DNA of 64,000 nt, taken from positions 186,001-250,000 of the forward strand of contig NZ_CP113517.1 of assembly GCF_024360925.2 (NCBI RefSeq). Reading direction: 5' to 3'. Both the position numbers and the translations under genes were made by a program. Positions 34,764 to 44,258 of the stretch are shown here, in pieces. The stretch comes from Methylomonas rapida (lineage in GTDB: Bacteria > Pseudomonadota > Gammaproteobacteria > Methylococcales > Methylomonadaceae). Each line of letters starts with the position of its first letter. The stretch's first letter is position 1. The notes below the pieces were generated by a model. The model did not search any database. It was not told the origin of the DNA and was given only the letters and a program-made list of their open reading frames with translations.

Positions 34764-36734
34764 ATGCTCCTGCTCATGCCGCAATCGACAATTCGTATCC
34801 TGTTCCGTTTCTTGGGTTCGATGAACCTGGCGATTACGTTGCTGGTGGCTATCGCCATCGCCGCCGTGATTGGCACCGTCGTTCAACAAAATCAGCCTTA
34901 TCCCGATTATGTATTGAAATTTGGGCCATTCTGGTTCGAGGTTTTCAAAAACCTGGATTTGTTCAATGTCTATTCGTCGGTTTGGTTTTTGACCATACTC
35001 GGTTTTTTGGTGTTATCGACCAGCGTTTGCGTCTACCGCAATTTGCCGCGCATCCTGCGCGACGTCAACGATTACCGCGAGCATAGCCAGCGTAATGTCT
35101 TGCTGAAATTGCCGCATCGGTATGAGTTTCAAAATGGCCGAGACTTGCAAGCCAATCTGACACTGACCGCCGCGGTGTTGGATAACCACCGTTACCAATT
35201 CAAGTCGCGCAATGATGGCGCCGCTACGCTGATTGCGGCCAAAAAAGGCAGTGGCGGGCGCTTGGGGTATATCTTCAGTCATGTGGCGATCGTGGTGATC
35301 TGCATCGGCGGCTTGATCGATGGCAATCTGCCGTTGAAATTCGCCGAATGGCGCGGCAGGATCGCGGTGGAAACCCGGCGTATTCCCGCCAGCGAGATTC
35401 CGCCTATCAGCACGCTATCCGAGAAAAATCTATCCTTTCGCGCGAATATCGACATTGCCGAAGGCAGCCAGGCGGATTTGGCTTTCATCGACTACAAGAA
35501 CGGTTATTTGCTGCAAAAATTGCCGTTTGCGATTCATGTCGAGGATTTTCGCATCGAGCATTATCCCAGCGGCCAGCCCAAGTCCTTTGAAAGTGATTTG
35601 ATGATCATCGATCCCGAATCGAAGGAACCCGTCAAGCAGACGATTTCGGTGAATCATCCTTTGACCTACAAAGGCTATACCATCTATCAAAACAGCTTTG
35701 GCGATGGCGGTTCTAAATTGAACTTGAAAGCCTGGCCGGTATTAACCCAGCAAGCGCCTGCCGAAGTGCAAGCCACGGTCAAACAATTTACCCAGGTCGG
35801 CGATAGACGACTGGAAATTTCGGATTTCAGGCCGTTCAACGTCAATCCCGATCCCAGCGGAGAAAAACAGTTCGTCAATCTGGGGCCGAGCTTCCAGTAC
35901 AAGCTGCGCCGCCCGGACGGCACCGCAAACGAATATCTGACCTATATGCAGCCCATTCGGCAGGAAGGGCGCTGGTTTTATTTAAGCGGCATGCGCAGCA
36001 AGGTATCGGAGCCTTTCAATTACTGGTTCATGCCGGCAGACAGTGAGAGGCGCCTGACTCGATTTATGGCATTTTTTCAAACCTTGCGCAATCCAGAGGC
36101 TTTGAAACCGATTGCGCTGCAAACCGCGGGTTCCAGCGAAAGCGGCAAACAATCGTCCGACAAGGAACGCCAGGCCGTCGCCGAATTCATGCTGGCCCTA
36201 GCTCAACAGTTCGTCGAGGGCGGTTATGAAAAAATCTCGGCCACCATCGAACAGACTATCGAGGAAGGCAAGCGCGAAGAAGTTTCAGGCGTGTATGCCG
36301 CGGTTTTGCAGCGCTTGCTAAAGAATGTTTACTTGAATGTGTTGCGTGGCGAAGGCTTGGATTTGAAGCAGCCCTTGTCCGATTTCGATAATCAGTTTTT
36401 GCTGGATGCGGTGGAGGCGGTCAATTTGGCCCATTTCTATGACGCACCGTTTTATCTGGAATTGAAAAACTTCCAGCATGTCGAAGCTACCGGCTTGCAG
36501 ATTACCCGTTCTCCCGGCCAATGGCTGGTTTTTCCCGGCTGCCTGCTGTTGGTGTTGGGGGTGTTTTGCATGTTTTATTTGCCGCAACGCCGGTTATGGC
36601 TGGTGCTGGAGCCGCAAGGTCAGGGCTCCAGGATTTTGCTGGCCGGGAGCGCCTTGCGTAACCCTTATGACTTTGATAAGGAGTTTGAACTTATCAAACA
36701 GCAACTGACCCAAAGCCCATCTTCCGTTCAGTGA
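34764..36734 (+). CDS. resB: Cytochrome c biogenesis protein ResB/CcsB-type (Ccs1)
   Basis: A 656-residue system II component with membrane helices near the N-terminus (about 17-42, 68-92 and 168-188), a large periplasmic domain and a final helix (about 590-610, WLVFPGCLLLVLGVFCMFYLP). Recognisable motifs are FLGSMNLAITLLVAIAIAAVIGT, VYSSVWFLTILGFLVLSTSVC and NHPLTYKGYTIYQNSFGDGG. With CcsA it forms the haem transporter/synthetase. The start is uncertain (34764 or 34776). The gap to ccsA is 7 bp. Confidence 0.92.
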   Translation: MLLLMPQSTIRILFRFLGSMNLAITLLVAIAIAAVIGTVVQQNQPYPDYVLKFGPFWFEVFKNLDLFNVYSSVWFLTILGFLVLSTSVCVYRNLPRILRDVNDYREHSQRNVLLKLPHRYEFQNGRDLQANLTLTAAVLDNHRYQFKSRNDGAATLIAAKKGSGGRLGYIFSHVAIVVICIGGLIDGNLPLKFAEWRGRIAVETRRIPASEIPPISTLSEKNLSFRANIDIAEGSQADLAFIDYKNGYLLQKLPFAIHVEDFRIEHYPSGQPKSFESDLMIIDPESKEPVKQTISVNHPLTYKGYTIYQNSFGDGGSKLNLKAWPVLTQQAPAEVQATVKQFTQVGDRRLEISDFRPFNVNPDPSGEKQFVNLGPSFQYKLRRPDGTANEYLTYMQPIRQEGRWFYLSGMRSKVSEPFNYWFMPADSERRLTRFMAFFQTLRNPEALKPIALQTAGSSESGKQSSDKERQAVAEFMLALAQQFVEGGYEKISATIEQTIEEGKREEVSGVYAAVLQRLLKNVYLNVLRGEGLDLKQPLSDFDNQFLLDAVEAVNLAHFYDAPFYLELKNFQHVEATGLQITRSPGQWLVFPGCLLLVLGVFCMFYLPQRRLWLVLEPQGQGSRILLAGSALRNPYDFDKEFELIKQQLTQSPSSVQ

Positions 36735-36741
36735 GATCGCC

Positions 36742-37899
36742 ATGGATAATACCTTGCACAACCCTTATCAGCAGCCGTCCTATTTCCAGTTGAGAACTTC
36801 TTATGATTGGTTATGGGCCGGGTTGGTTTTTGCCGGCGCGGCTTATGTATTTGCCCAATATCACGCGCTGATGGATGGCTATGAGTTGGCGATTTTGGCT
36901 GGCGTAGCGCCCTTGCTGGCTTGGTTGGGCTGGAGTTGGCCGGCATTGCAGCGTTTCAGTCTGATCGTTGCTGCGTTTAGTTTGTTGGCCATTACGCAGT
37001 ACGGTGCTGATTTGGCCGTTGGCGAGGCCAAGTTTTTATTGAAATATCTGTTTGCCAGCCAATCGGCCATCATGTGGATGAGCGCCTTGTATGTGATGGC
37101 GACGGTGACGTATTTCGGCTTTTTGTTTTCCGGACGCGAATTCGTCGGCAAAGTCGGGTCGGCCCTGACCTGGAGCGCCACGGTAATGGGCTTGACGGGC
37201 TTGATGGTGCGCTGGCGCGAGTCGTATCTGATGGGTGCCGACATCGGCCATATTCCAGTCAGTAATTTGTACGAAGTGTTCATTCTGTTTTCCATCATCA
37301 CGGCCTTGCTTTATCTGCATTACGAACAACATTACAAAACCCGTAGCCTGGGAGCTTTCGTATTGCTGGTGATCAGTGCCGCCATAGGGTTTTTGTTGTG
37401 GTACACCTTCGATAGGCATGCCGAAGGCATACAACCCCTGGTGCCGGCGCTGAACAGTTATTGGATGAAAATACACGTGCCGGCCAATTTCGTCGGTTAC
37501 GGCGCCTTTTCGTTGGCGGCGATGATAGGCGTGGTGTATGTGCTGAAAAGCCGCGCCGGTAACGGCCCCATCATGGCGCGGCTGCCGGATTTGAGATTGC
37601 TGGACGATCTGATGTACAAGGCCATTGCGCTGGGCTTTGCATTCTTCACGTTAGCGACTATTCTAGGCGCCTTGTGGGCTGCGGAGGCGTGGGGCGGGTA
37701 CTGGTCTTGGGACCCCAAGGAAACCTGGGCGTTGATCGTATGGCTGAATTATGCGGCCTGGCTGCACATGCGCCTGACCAAAGGCTGGAACGGCAAGCCG
37801 ATGGCGTGGTGGGCCATCATCGGTTTTTTTGTCACCTTGTTTGCGTTTTTGGGCGTGAACATGTTTTTATCTGGATTACATTCTTACGGAGAACTCTGA
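36742..37899 (+). CDS. ccsA: Cytochrome c biogenesis protein CcsA/ResC-type
   Basis: A 385-residue multi-helix membrane protein with the tryptophan-rich haem-handling motif WGGYWSWDPKETWALIVW, characteristic of the CcmC/CcmF/CcsA family. Flanking conserved histidines are plausible: HVPANFVGYGAF before it and LHMRLTKGW after it. Together with ResB it exports haem and attaches it to CxxCH motifs. It ends one base inside the dsbA-like start (TGATG), so the two are coupled. Confidence 0.94.
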   Translation: MDNTLHNPYQQPSYFQLRTSYDWLWAGLVFAGAAYVFAQYHALMDGYELAILAGVAPLLAWLGWSWPALQRFSLIVAAFSLLAITQYGADLAVGEAKFLLKYLFASQSAIMWMSALYVMATVTYFGFLFSGREFVGKVGSALTWSATVMGLTGLMVRWRESYLMGADIGHIPVSNLYEVFILFSIITALLYLHYEQHYKTRSLGAFVLLVISAAIGFLLWYTFDRHAEGIQPLVPALNSYWMKIHVPANFVGYGAFSLAAMIGVVYVLKSRAGNGPIMARLPDLRLLDDLMYKAIALGFAFFTLATILGALWAAEAWGGYWSWDPKETWALIVWLNYAAWLHMRLTKGWNGKPMAWWAIIGFFVTLFAFLGVNMFLSGLHSYGEL

Positions 37900-38504
37900 T
37901 GTTGAAAAAAATCGCATTTTTGGCGTTGTTTTGCTTGACTGGACTGGCTCGGGCCGAAGGCGGTTACGAAAACGTAACTCCCGTGCAACCCGTGCAGAAT
38001 CCGGACAAAATCGAAGTCATCGAGTTTTTCTGGTACGGTTGTCCGCATTGCTATAGCCTGGAACCTTCCGTGGCCGCATGGCTGAAAACCAAGCCGGCCA
38101 ATGTCGAATTCATTCGTCAGCCCGCGGTATTCAGCGAGTTATGGGGCAAACACGCCAAAGCCTTTTTCACGGCGGAAGCCTTGGGCGTCAGTGAAAAGGT
38201 TCATGCCGATTTTTTCGACGCGATCCAGAACAAAAAACAAAAATTGACCTCTGAAGATGAACTGGCCAAATTTTTTGCCGCGCATGGGGTCAAGGACGAC
38301 GATTTTCGCGCGGCCTACAATTCATTTTTGGTCGACGCCAAAATGCGCCAGGCGGAAACCATGGGGCCGCGTTACGGCATCACCGGCGTACCCGCCATCA
38401 TCGTCAACGGCAAGTATCGGGTGACGGCGACCACCGCCAAGTCGCAAGACAACATGCTGAAAGTGACCAGCGACCTGATCCAGCAAGAAAGCGCAGCCAA
38501 ATAA
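37899..38504 (+). CDS. dsbA: Periplasmic thiol:disulfide interchange protein DsbA
   Basis: A 201-residue exported thioredoxin-fold protein with signal peptide (to ~residue 19, LARA), active site CPHC (48-51) in FFWYGCPHCYSLEP, and cis-proline loop GVPAIIVNG. CPHC is the DsbA oxidase form. It introduces disulfides, including the CxxCH cysteines before haem attachment, which fits its place after resB/ccsA. ATG 37899 follows ACGGAGAA. The same gene order (cytochrome c4, dsbA) occurs in Pseudomonas. Confidence 0.93.
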   Translation: MLKKIAFLALFCLTGLARAEGGYENVTPVQPVQNPDKIEVIEFFWYGCPHCYSLEPSVAAWLKTKPANVEFIRQPAVFSELWGKHAKAFFTAEALGVSEKVHADFFDAIQNKKQKLTSEDELAKFFAAHGVKDDDFRAAYNSFLVDAKMRQAETMGPRYGITGVPAIIVNGKYRVTATTAKSQDNMLKVTSDLIQQESAAK

Positions 38505-38525
38505 GCGCTGTAGTTCCAGCTTTTG

Positions 38526-38550
38526 CCGGCAACGAGCAAATCGTTGCCGG
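38526..38550. terminator. Strong hairpin after dsbA
   Basis: A perfect 10-bp stem, CCGGCAACGA / TCGTTGCCGG with a five-base loop, lies 22 bp after the dsbA stop. There is no T-tract, so it may stabilise the mRNA 3' end or mark partial termination before the diguanylate cyclase genes. Confidence 0.5.
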
Positions 38551-38615
38551 AATCTCTAGGGCCGATAGTCTATAATCGATACCCTGTCAGTCTCTATTTG
38601 AAATATCGAGGTTTC

Positions 38616-40133
38616 ATGGGGTTATCGAAATTCAAGGACGGCGGTCCGCAGTATTGGAAAGAAAAATATTTCAAGTTGCTGGATAGTCAGGAACAATTTG
38701 AAAAAGAGCAAAAAGTCACTCAGGATTTGCTGGGTAAAGCCATCGTTCGTCTATCCCAGGTCACCAAAGGTTTCGATACCTCACTCGATCCTTACCTAGC
38801 GCGGATTCGCGAGGTACTAAAAGCCGATCTCAAAAATCAACAACTGCAAAAGGAATTGCAAGCCTTTTCCGACGCCATGATGTCCATGGATGTTGCGCCA
38901 AGCAATGCCGATGCGTCGCTGTTATTTGCTTTCCTGCAAAAGTTTTATCCCGATCGAAAGGATGAGCTGAAATCTGTTCAGACGCAATACGAGCAAGGCC
39001 AGATGCTCGATAGCCAAAGCCTGTTTCTGTCGTTGGCGCAATTACTGGATCAAACCGTTACCGCCGAAGATGAATTTGCCGCGCAACAAGCCTTGCGAGA
39101 TTGCAAGGTCATTGGCCTGGGCATGCTTGGAATCTTGGAAAATGTCGATCTGCCCGATGCTTTTGCCGAGGACGCCGAGCAACTAAAACTTCGCCTGTTG
39201 AGTGGACAGGCTGTGGGGGCGGTGTTTGACGATGCGTCCAAGTTGCTATTGGAGGTCAAGGAGCATATTAAGGCGGAAAAGCAGGAAATGGCCGACTTTC
39301 TGTCGACTCTGACCGAGGCCCTCACTGATTTGGGCTTGAAAGCTTCCGGGGTCAATGCGGCTCACGAAGATGCGCAAAAAAAACGCGATAACCTGGACCG
39401 GGATGTCGCGGCGCAAATGGCTGACTTGCAGAGCAAATCCGCGAATGCCACTCAACTGGAGCCGCTGAAACAGTTGATCGGCATGAGGTTGCAGAGTATC
39501 AGCCAGCAGATTCAGCAGCATAACCTAAAAGATCAGGGCGAAAGAGAAAAGAATCAGCGTGAATTGAAGGCGTTGATGCAAAGAATCAAAGAAATGGAGC
39601 GGGAAACCGTTGAACTGAAATCTCGCCTGGATGCGGCTCAGCAAAAGGCAACATACGATTCTTTGACAGGCTTGCCCAATCGACAGGCCCTAGATGATAG
39701 ATTGGCCGAGGAAATTGCCCGCGCCAAACGTTACGGCAAACCTTTGTCGATAGCAGTATGGGATATCGATTTTTTCAAGAATATCAACGATACCTTTGGT
39801 CATAAGTCCGGCGACAAAGCCTTGATAATCATCGCCAAATTATTATCGAAATTTTGCCGGGAAACCGATTTCGTCGCCCGTTTTGGCGGCGAAGAGTTCG
39901 TGACCTTGCTGCCGGAAACGGAAGCCAAAAATGCGTTGTTGGTGGTCGATAAACTGCGCGCCATCGTTGAACGCAGCGGCTTCAAGGCGAATGGGGAAAA
40001 CGTTTCTATCACCCTCTCGTGCGGTTTGACGCAATATGTCGAAGGTGATACCAACGAATCGCTCTTCGTGCGCGCCGACGGTGCGCTGTATCAAGCAAAA
40101 CAGGGCGGGCGTAACCAGTGCGTTCTCGTATAG
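38616..40133 (+). CDS. Diguanylate cyclase (GGEEF) with coiled-coil N-terminal domain
   Basis: A 505-residue cytosolic protein. The N-terminal ~330 residues are helical and largely coiled coil, with no membrane segment. The C-terminal GGDEF domain has DSLTGLPNRQAL, IDFFKNINDTFGH, active loop GGEEF (424-428) and the inhibitory I-site RETD (415-418), five residues upstream. It should make c-di-GMP from two GTP with product feedback. The start at 38616 follows ATCGAGG. It is tandem with a paralogue 29 bp downstream, in the same place as a DGC downstream of dsbA in Pseudomonas. Confidence 0.88.
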   Translation: MGLSKFKDGGPQYWKEKYFKLLDSQEQFEKEQKVTQDLLGKAIVRLSQVTKGFDTSLDPYLARIREVLKADLKNQQLQKELQAFSDAMMSMDVAPSNADASLLFAFLQKFYPDRKDELKSVQTQYEQGQMLDSQSLFLSLAQLLDQTVTAEDEFAAQQALRDCKVIGLGMLGILENVDLPDAFAEDAEQLKLRLLSGQAVGAVFDDASKLLLEVKEHIKAEKQEMADFLSTLTEALTDLGLKASGVNAAHEDAQKKRDNLDRDVAAQMADLQSKSANATQLEPLKQLIGMRLQSISQQIQQHNLKDQGEREKNQRELKALMQRIKEMERETVELKSRLDAAQQKATYDSLTGLPNRQALDDRLAEEIARAKRYGKPLSIAVWDIDFFKNINDTFGHKSGDKALIIIAKLLSKFCRETDFVARFGGEEFVTLLPETEAKNALLVVDKLRAIVERSGFKANGENVSITLSCGLTQYVEGDTNESLFVRADGALYQAKQGGRNQCVLV

Positions 40134-40162
40134 AAGAAGTAATGGCTATAGGGATATAGAGC

Positions 40163-41479
40163 ATGACGAGCGCGGAGCCTTCGCAGTCGGATCAGGAAAA
40201 ACTGCTTTATAAGCTGGTTATTCAGTTTTTGATTTTTTGCCAGGGCGGTCACAAATTATTGGAGCCGCATTTATTGCAGATCAGTAAGCGACTGAAAGCA
40301 GGCGCAGGTTTGAATGAATTGACGCCCGAACTGGATGCCATTTCCAAAACCTTGCTGCATATCTCCAAGCAGGGCGAGCAAGGCGGCCTCGAATCCTTGT
40401 TCAAGCAGCAGCACGATTACTTGATTCAGCGCATCGATGATTTATTGGAGCATGCACCAGTCCCGATGCGCTTTCAGCAGCAAAAAGCAGCCCTGAAACA
40501 ACGCGTCAAAACGGGCGCCGGCGATTCGTCCTTCAATAAGGTCATCGATTCGGCAATCGCGTTATTGCTGGACATTAAGGATTATGCCGTTTCGGAGCGG
40601 AAAGACATTGATGGCTTCTTGTCTGGCTTGGGCGTGCAACTGGGCGAGATCGAACAGCAGGCGGAAATGGTTGGGCAATCCACGCGCTTGTCGCTCGATC
40701 ATCGCGATCGACTGAATCTGGAAATCAATCGCCAGGTCGATGGCATCAAGGATGATGCGCGTCGAGCCGACGAACTGGTTGCGTTAAAAGCCATGACCAG
40801 CGAGCATCTCGATAACTTGATGCTGCAGTTGCTGTCGCACAAGCAAGTCGAAGACGAGCGGCAGTTACGGGCCGAGCAACAAATCGCCAGCATGACGGCG
40901 AAGCTGCAAGCCTTGGAATCCGAAACAGAGGCTTTACGGGTCAAGCTCAAACTGGAGCATGACCGCGCCCTATCCGATGCGCTGACCGGATTACCCAACA
41001 GGCTGGCCTATAAGGATAGGGTAGAAATGGAAGCAAACCGCTGGATGCGCTATCGGGCGCCGTTGTCGCTAGCGATTTGGGATATCGATTTTTTCAAATG
41101 CATCAATGACAATTATGGGCATAAGGCTGGCGACAAGACCTTGGCCTTGGTTGGACAGTTGTTATTGAATAATTGCCGGGCAACTGATTTCGTGGCGCGT
41201 TACGGCGGCGAGGAATTCGTCATGTTGATGCCGAATACCCAGGCCGGTCAAGCCCTCGAGATGGCGGAAAACGTTCGCGACATGATAGAGCATTGCGGCT
41301 TCAACCATAACGGGGAGAGCATCAATTTGACGCTTAGTTGTGGTATCAGCGAATTTACCGCAGACGATCATGTTGACGATGTGTTTGTGCGCGCCGACCA
41401 AGCGCTTTATCGAGCCAAGCAAGCCGGACGCAATCGTTGCGAAGTCTATCGGCATGATCGGGATGGCTTGCCTGGCTAG
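40163..41479 (+). CDS. Second diguanylate cyclase (GGEEF)
   Basis: A 438-residue paralogue of the preceding cyclase. The N-terminal ~260 residues form a helical region (ERKDIDGFLSGLGVQLGEIE recalls a similar stretch in its neighbour) and the C-terminal GGDEF domain has ALTGLPNRLAY, IDFFKCINDNYGH, active loop GGEEF (348-352) and I-site RATD (339-342). Both GGEEF loops and I-sites are intact, so neither cyclase is obviously dead. Likely co-transcribed with its neighbour. Input signal unknown. Confidence 0.87.
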   Translation: MTSAEPSQSDQEKLLYKLVIQFLIFCQGGHKLLEPHLLQISKRLKAGAGLNELTPELDAISKTLLHISKQGEQGGLESLFKQQHDYLIQRIDDLLEHAPVPMRFQQQKAALKQRVKTGAGDSSFNKVIDSAIALLLDIKDYAVSERKDIDGFLSGLGVQLGEIEQQAEMVGQSTRLSLDHRDRLNLEINRQVDGIKDDARRADELVALKAMTSEHLDNLMLQLLSHKQVEDERQLRAEQQIASMTAKLQALESETEALRVKLKLEHDRALSDALTGLPNRLAYKDRVEMEANRWMRYRAPLSLAIWDIDFFKCINDNYGHKAGDKTLALVGQLLLNNCRATDFVARYGGEEFVMLMPNTQAGQALEMAENVRDMIEHCGFNHNGESINLTLSCGISEFTADDHVDDVFVRADQALYRAKQAGRNRCEVYRHDRDGLPG

Positions 41480-41482
41480 GGC

Positions 41483-42169
41483 CTAGCGACCAGAGAATTC
41501 GACGATGTTGGTCCAGCGTCCATGCTGTGGCGCTGATAAGCAGCTATCGAATACATTGATGGCTTCATCGCAGCTGATGATTTCCTGCCTGCTTTCGAGC
41601 ATGAAATGGGCCAGGTTCTGGATGCATTTCCAGTGCCTTGCGTCAACGATGAATTTATAGGCTTCGGACAATAGCTCGGTCAGTTTTTTGGTGCGATGGG
41701 TCTTTGATGTGATGAAGTGTTCCAGATAGCTTTGCGCTCTTTCGAGGTCGCTATGGCCGCCATAGTGGCGCAAGGCATCCAGGCTCATCAGTTGCCGATT
41801 GAAAATTTCGCCGTCACGCTGTGCAATATATTTGGCTTCGGATAATGGGCCTACCAACAAGTTGACGACGTCGGCTTCGTAAGCGCGCTGGCAACTGTGT
41901 TGTCCGGTTTCTGCCAGGCTGGACAGGCTTTCAATGACGGCAATCGGCAGGTTATGGATTAGATTGCCGTCGACGACTTTGGCAACAAAGTCCTCATTTG
42001 CGTTCGCGGGTCTTTTTACCTGAATTTCAAAGAACACTGGTGGAAGGTGTTTTTGTCGATTCAGAATATGTATTGCTGCGGCATGGCCGGCTTCGTGAAA
42101 AGCGGTACGGCAATGCAGTTCATCCGGATGAGCCAGGATGGGGGCGGCAATTTGATAATTTCTTTCCAT
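41483..42169 (-). CDS. Lone HExxH protein with M41-like motif
   Basis: A 228-residue protein with HEAGH (25-29) in TAFHEAGHAAAIHIL, the form seen at the FtsH (M41) zinc site. A helical rest follows, including GPLSEAKYIAQRDGE (an M41-like third-ligand region) and HYGGHSDLERAQSY. There is no AAA domain and no membrane segment. The identity as an M41-like peptidase or inactive homologue is inferred. A terminator-like hairpin sits 14 bp before its start on the same strand. The ribosome site is GAGG. Confidence 0.65.
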   Translation of the reverse strand: MERNYQIAAPILAHPDELHCRTAFHEAGHAAAIHILNRQKHLPPVFFEIQVKRPANANEDFVAKVVDGNLIHNLPIAVIESLSSLAETGQHSCQRAYEADVVNLLVGPLSEAKYIAQRDGEIFNRQLMSLDALRHYGGHSDLERAQSYLEHFITSKTHRTKKLTELLSEAYKFIVDARHWKCIQNLAHFMLESRQEIISCDEAINVFDSCLSAPQHGRWTNIVEFSGR

Positions 42170-42183
42170 AAACAGCCTCGTCC

Positions 42184-42211
42184 AAAAAAAGATGCGGCAT
42201 CAAAGCCGCAT
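42184..42211 (-). terminator. Intrinsic terminator just upstream of the HExxH gene
   Basis: A 7-bp stem ATGCGGC / GCCGCAT with a six-base loop is followed on the minus strand by C and seven T. It lies about 120 bp past the GH17 stop codon and ends only 14 bp before the ATG of the HExxH gene. It is either the GH17 terminator or a regulatory attenuator for the HExxH gene. Confidence 0.75.
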
Positions 42212-42328
42212 TGAGGAAGGATATTAAAACTCTTTACCCTTAGGAGAGGGAGCGCATACAAGAGTTGCACACAGTCTAATCAAGCAATTTGGCTTTGCAA
42301 ATGTGACAAATTGCCGCGCACCAAATTG

Positions 42329-44032
42329 TCAAGGATTAATTTTTGTTGCGGTTTTGCTCCAGAACGGTACGGAAAGCAGCAGTAGACAGCCTAGCCAGCT
42401 TACAAGCTGTTGATTGTACAGGGTATATCCTAGGGCGATGGGTAAGCCTTCCGCAAGACTGGGATGGGCTTGGATAAAGTCTCTGCCTAGCATGAAGGCG
42501 TAGGTTTCGCCGACAATCATTGCTACCGCGGCAAAACTCAGAAAATAGGCAAACAGGCGGTCATGAGATGCATGGACGGTTCCGCCGCTTAAGCTAGCGA
42601 AATTCAAAAATTCCGTTGTTAGGCGACCTTGGCGTAGCCACTGGCAAATGACAAGTCCTATGATGCCGCACACGGGGAGGGCGAATTGTTCTATTGGAAA
42701 GCTTAGATAGCGGCCGTTGACGGCTAGGCCATAGGTTTTGTAAAGTGCCAGCAGTACAAAAAACAGATAGGCGCGTCTGAGCCATTTTGCCAGTCCTTCG
42801 GCATCCATATCGCCGTTTAACATATGCTGGTAGCGGCGTAGCAAAAGCGTGCCGAGCCCCGCGTTGGCGGCAACGATAAAAATGGTATAAGCCCTTTGTA
42901 ACGGGCTGTAACTGGTGTACCAAAGAAAATCCGCCAGCTCTATCAGGCAGATGCTAAAGATTTGTGCCAATCCCAGAAATACTAGCGTTCGGGTTGGTGA
43001 ATAATCCAGCAAGTTCTTGAAAGCCGCCACCACGATCAGCAGCCATAAAGCAATGGCCGCGCCGAAGTGGATGGACCAGTCGGGGTTTTCCTGCACCGGG
43101 CCCGTGAGCGGGAAAACCGGCTTTCTATCGGCGGATAACAAGCCCCAGTTGGCGCCCACGACGCCTTCCAGGTTGCTTTTCCAGGGCTGGTCAAATGCTT
43201 CGACGATGTTGTAGTCGAAGCCGTGCCGGTTGACGACCTGGATCATGTCGCGAATGAATCTGGCTTCGTTGACCACGCTCGGAATGGCCATGCCCCGTTG
43301 CCGGCCCGCGCTAGGCCAGCCAGATTCGCCGATCAATATCGGCTTGCCGGGCGCGATGCCCCGCGCTTCGTCTTCCACTTGTTTGACGATTTTTTCCAGA
43401 TGCTCCGGGGCGTTTTCGACCGAAATCGGTTCGTCTTCCCAGTAAGGCAGGATATGGATCGTGATGAAATCCACTTCCTTGATCAATTGCGGATATTTCA
43501 TGTACATCGACCAGACGTCGGCATAGGACACCGGTTGTTTTACCGAACGTTTCACTTCGCGGATGTAGTTGATCAATTTATCCACGGGCAAGTCGCCGCG
43601 TAATAGCACTTCATTGCCGACGATGACGCGTTTGACGACATCGGGATTTTCGTTGGCCGATTTGATCAACGCGGCCACTTCATTTTTATTGTCGATATAG
43701 CCGTATCCCAGCCAGCAGCCCTGGATCATGCTGATACCGTATTTACGGGCCAGTGCCGGCGTGTCCTCCATGCTGCCGCCAAGGCTGGAGTACGTGCGAA
43801 TGCTATGCGTCTTGTCGGCCAATAAGCTCAGGTCTTCCTCGACATGTTCTCGGGGAGGAAAGACTTTTTCCAGAGGACTGAAGCCTTCTCGAAACGGCGC
43901 GAAGGATAGACTCATCAATTTGCCCGACGGCACATCGGCGCCGACATCTTGCGGTTGATTGAGCCACCAGGCAAGAGCGCCGTGAACTAAAACGATAAAT
44001 AACGAACAAAGCAATAATCTGGATAAGCGCAT
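42329..44032 (-). CDS. Membrane-anchored GH17 beta-1,3-glucanase/glucosyltransferase
   Basis: A 567-residue protein. It has an N-terminal signal anchor (RLLLCSLFIVLVHGALAWW), a GH17 domain of ~300 residues and a C-terminal block of about seven hydrophobic helices (from about residue 330). The GH17 acid/base lies in VIVGNEVLLRG and the nucleophile in ILIGESGWPSAG. Family GH17 acts on beta-1,3-glucans; membrane-linked bacterial forms are related to cyclic or linear glucan synthesis (NdvC-like), so a transglucosylase role is possible. It stands alone on the minus strand. Confidence 0.85.
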   Translation of the reverse strand: MRLSRLLLCSLFIVLVHGALAWWLNQPQDVGADVPSGKLMSLSFAPFREGFSPLEKVFPPREHVEEDLSLLADKTHSIRTYSSLGGSMEDTPALARKYGISMIQGCWLGYGYIDNKNEVAALIKSANENPDVVKRVIVGNEVLLRGDLPVDKLINYIREVKRSVKQPVSYADVWSMYMKYPQLIKEVDFITIHILPYWEDEPISVENAPEHLEKIVKQVEDEARGIAPGKPILIGESGWPSAGRQRGMAIPSVVNEARFIRDMIQVVNRHGFDYNIVEAFDQPWKSNLEGVVGANWGLLSADRKPVFPLTGPVQENPDWSIHFGAAIALWLLIVVAAFKNLLDYSPTRTLVFLGLAQIFSICLIELADFLWYTSYSPLQRAYTIFIVAANAGLGTLLLRRYQHMLNGDMDAEGLAKWLRRAYLFFVLLALYKTYGLAVNGRYLSFPIEQFALPVCGIIGLVICQWLRQGRLTTEFLNFASLSGGTVHASHDRLFAYFLSFAAVAMIVGETYAFMLGRDFIQAHPSLAEGLPIALGYTLYNQQLVSWLGCLLLLSVPFWSKTATKINP

Positions 44033-44258
44033 AAAATGTAGTAAATGATCGGATGGGCTGGATAGCGAGCATTCAGGAATTATAACGATTTTCGCATGGC
44101 TAAGCTTTCGCCCTATCCAATCGGTTCGATAAAAGGCATTTTCGAAATAATTTCTGTACTTTACCTATGGGTTCTGGTTACAGTATCCAGATTTGCTGAT
44201 ATTGGACTCAGTTGTTTTGCCATCCAACAAATCGTCGTCAATTTTTATGAGGCTTTCT

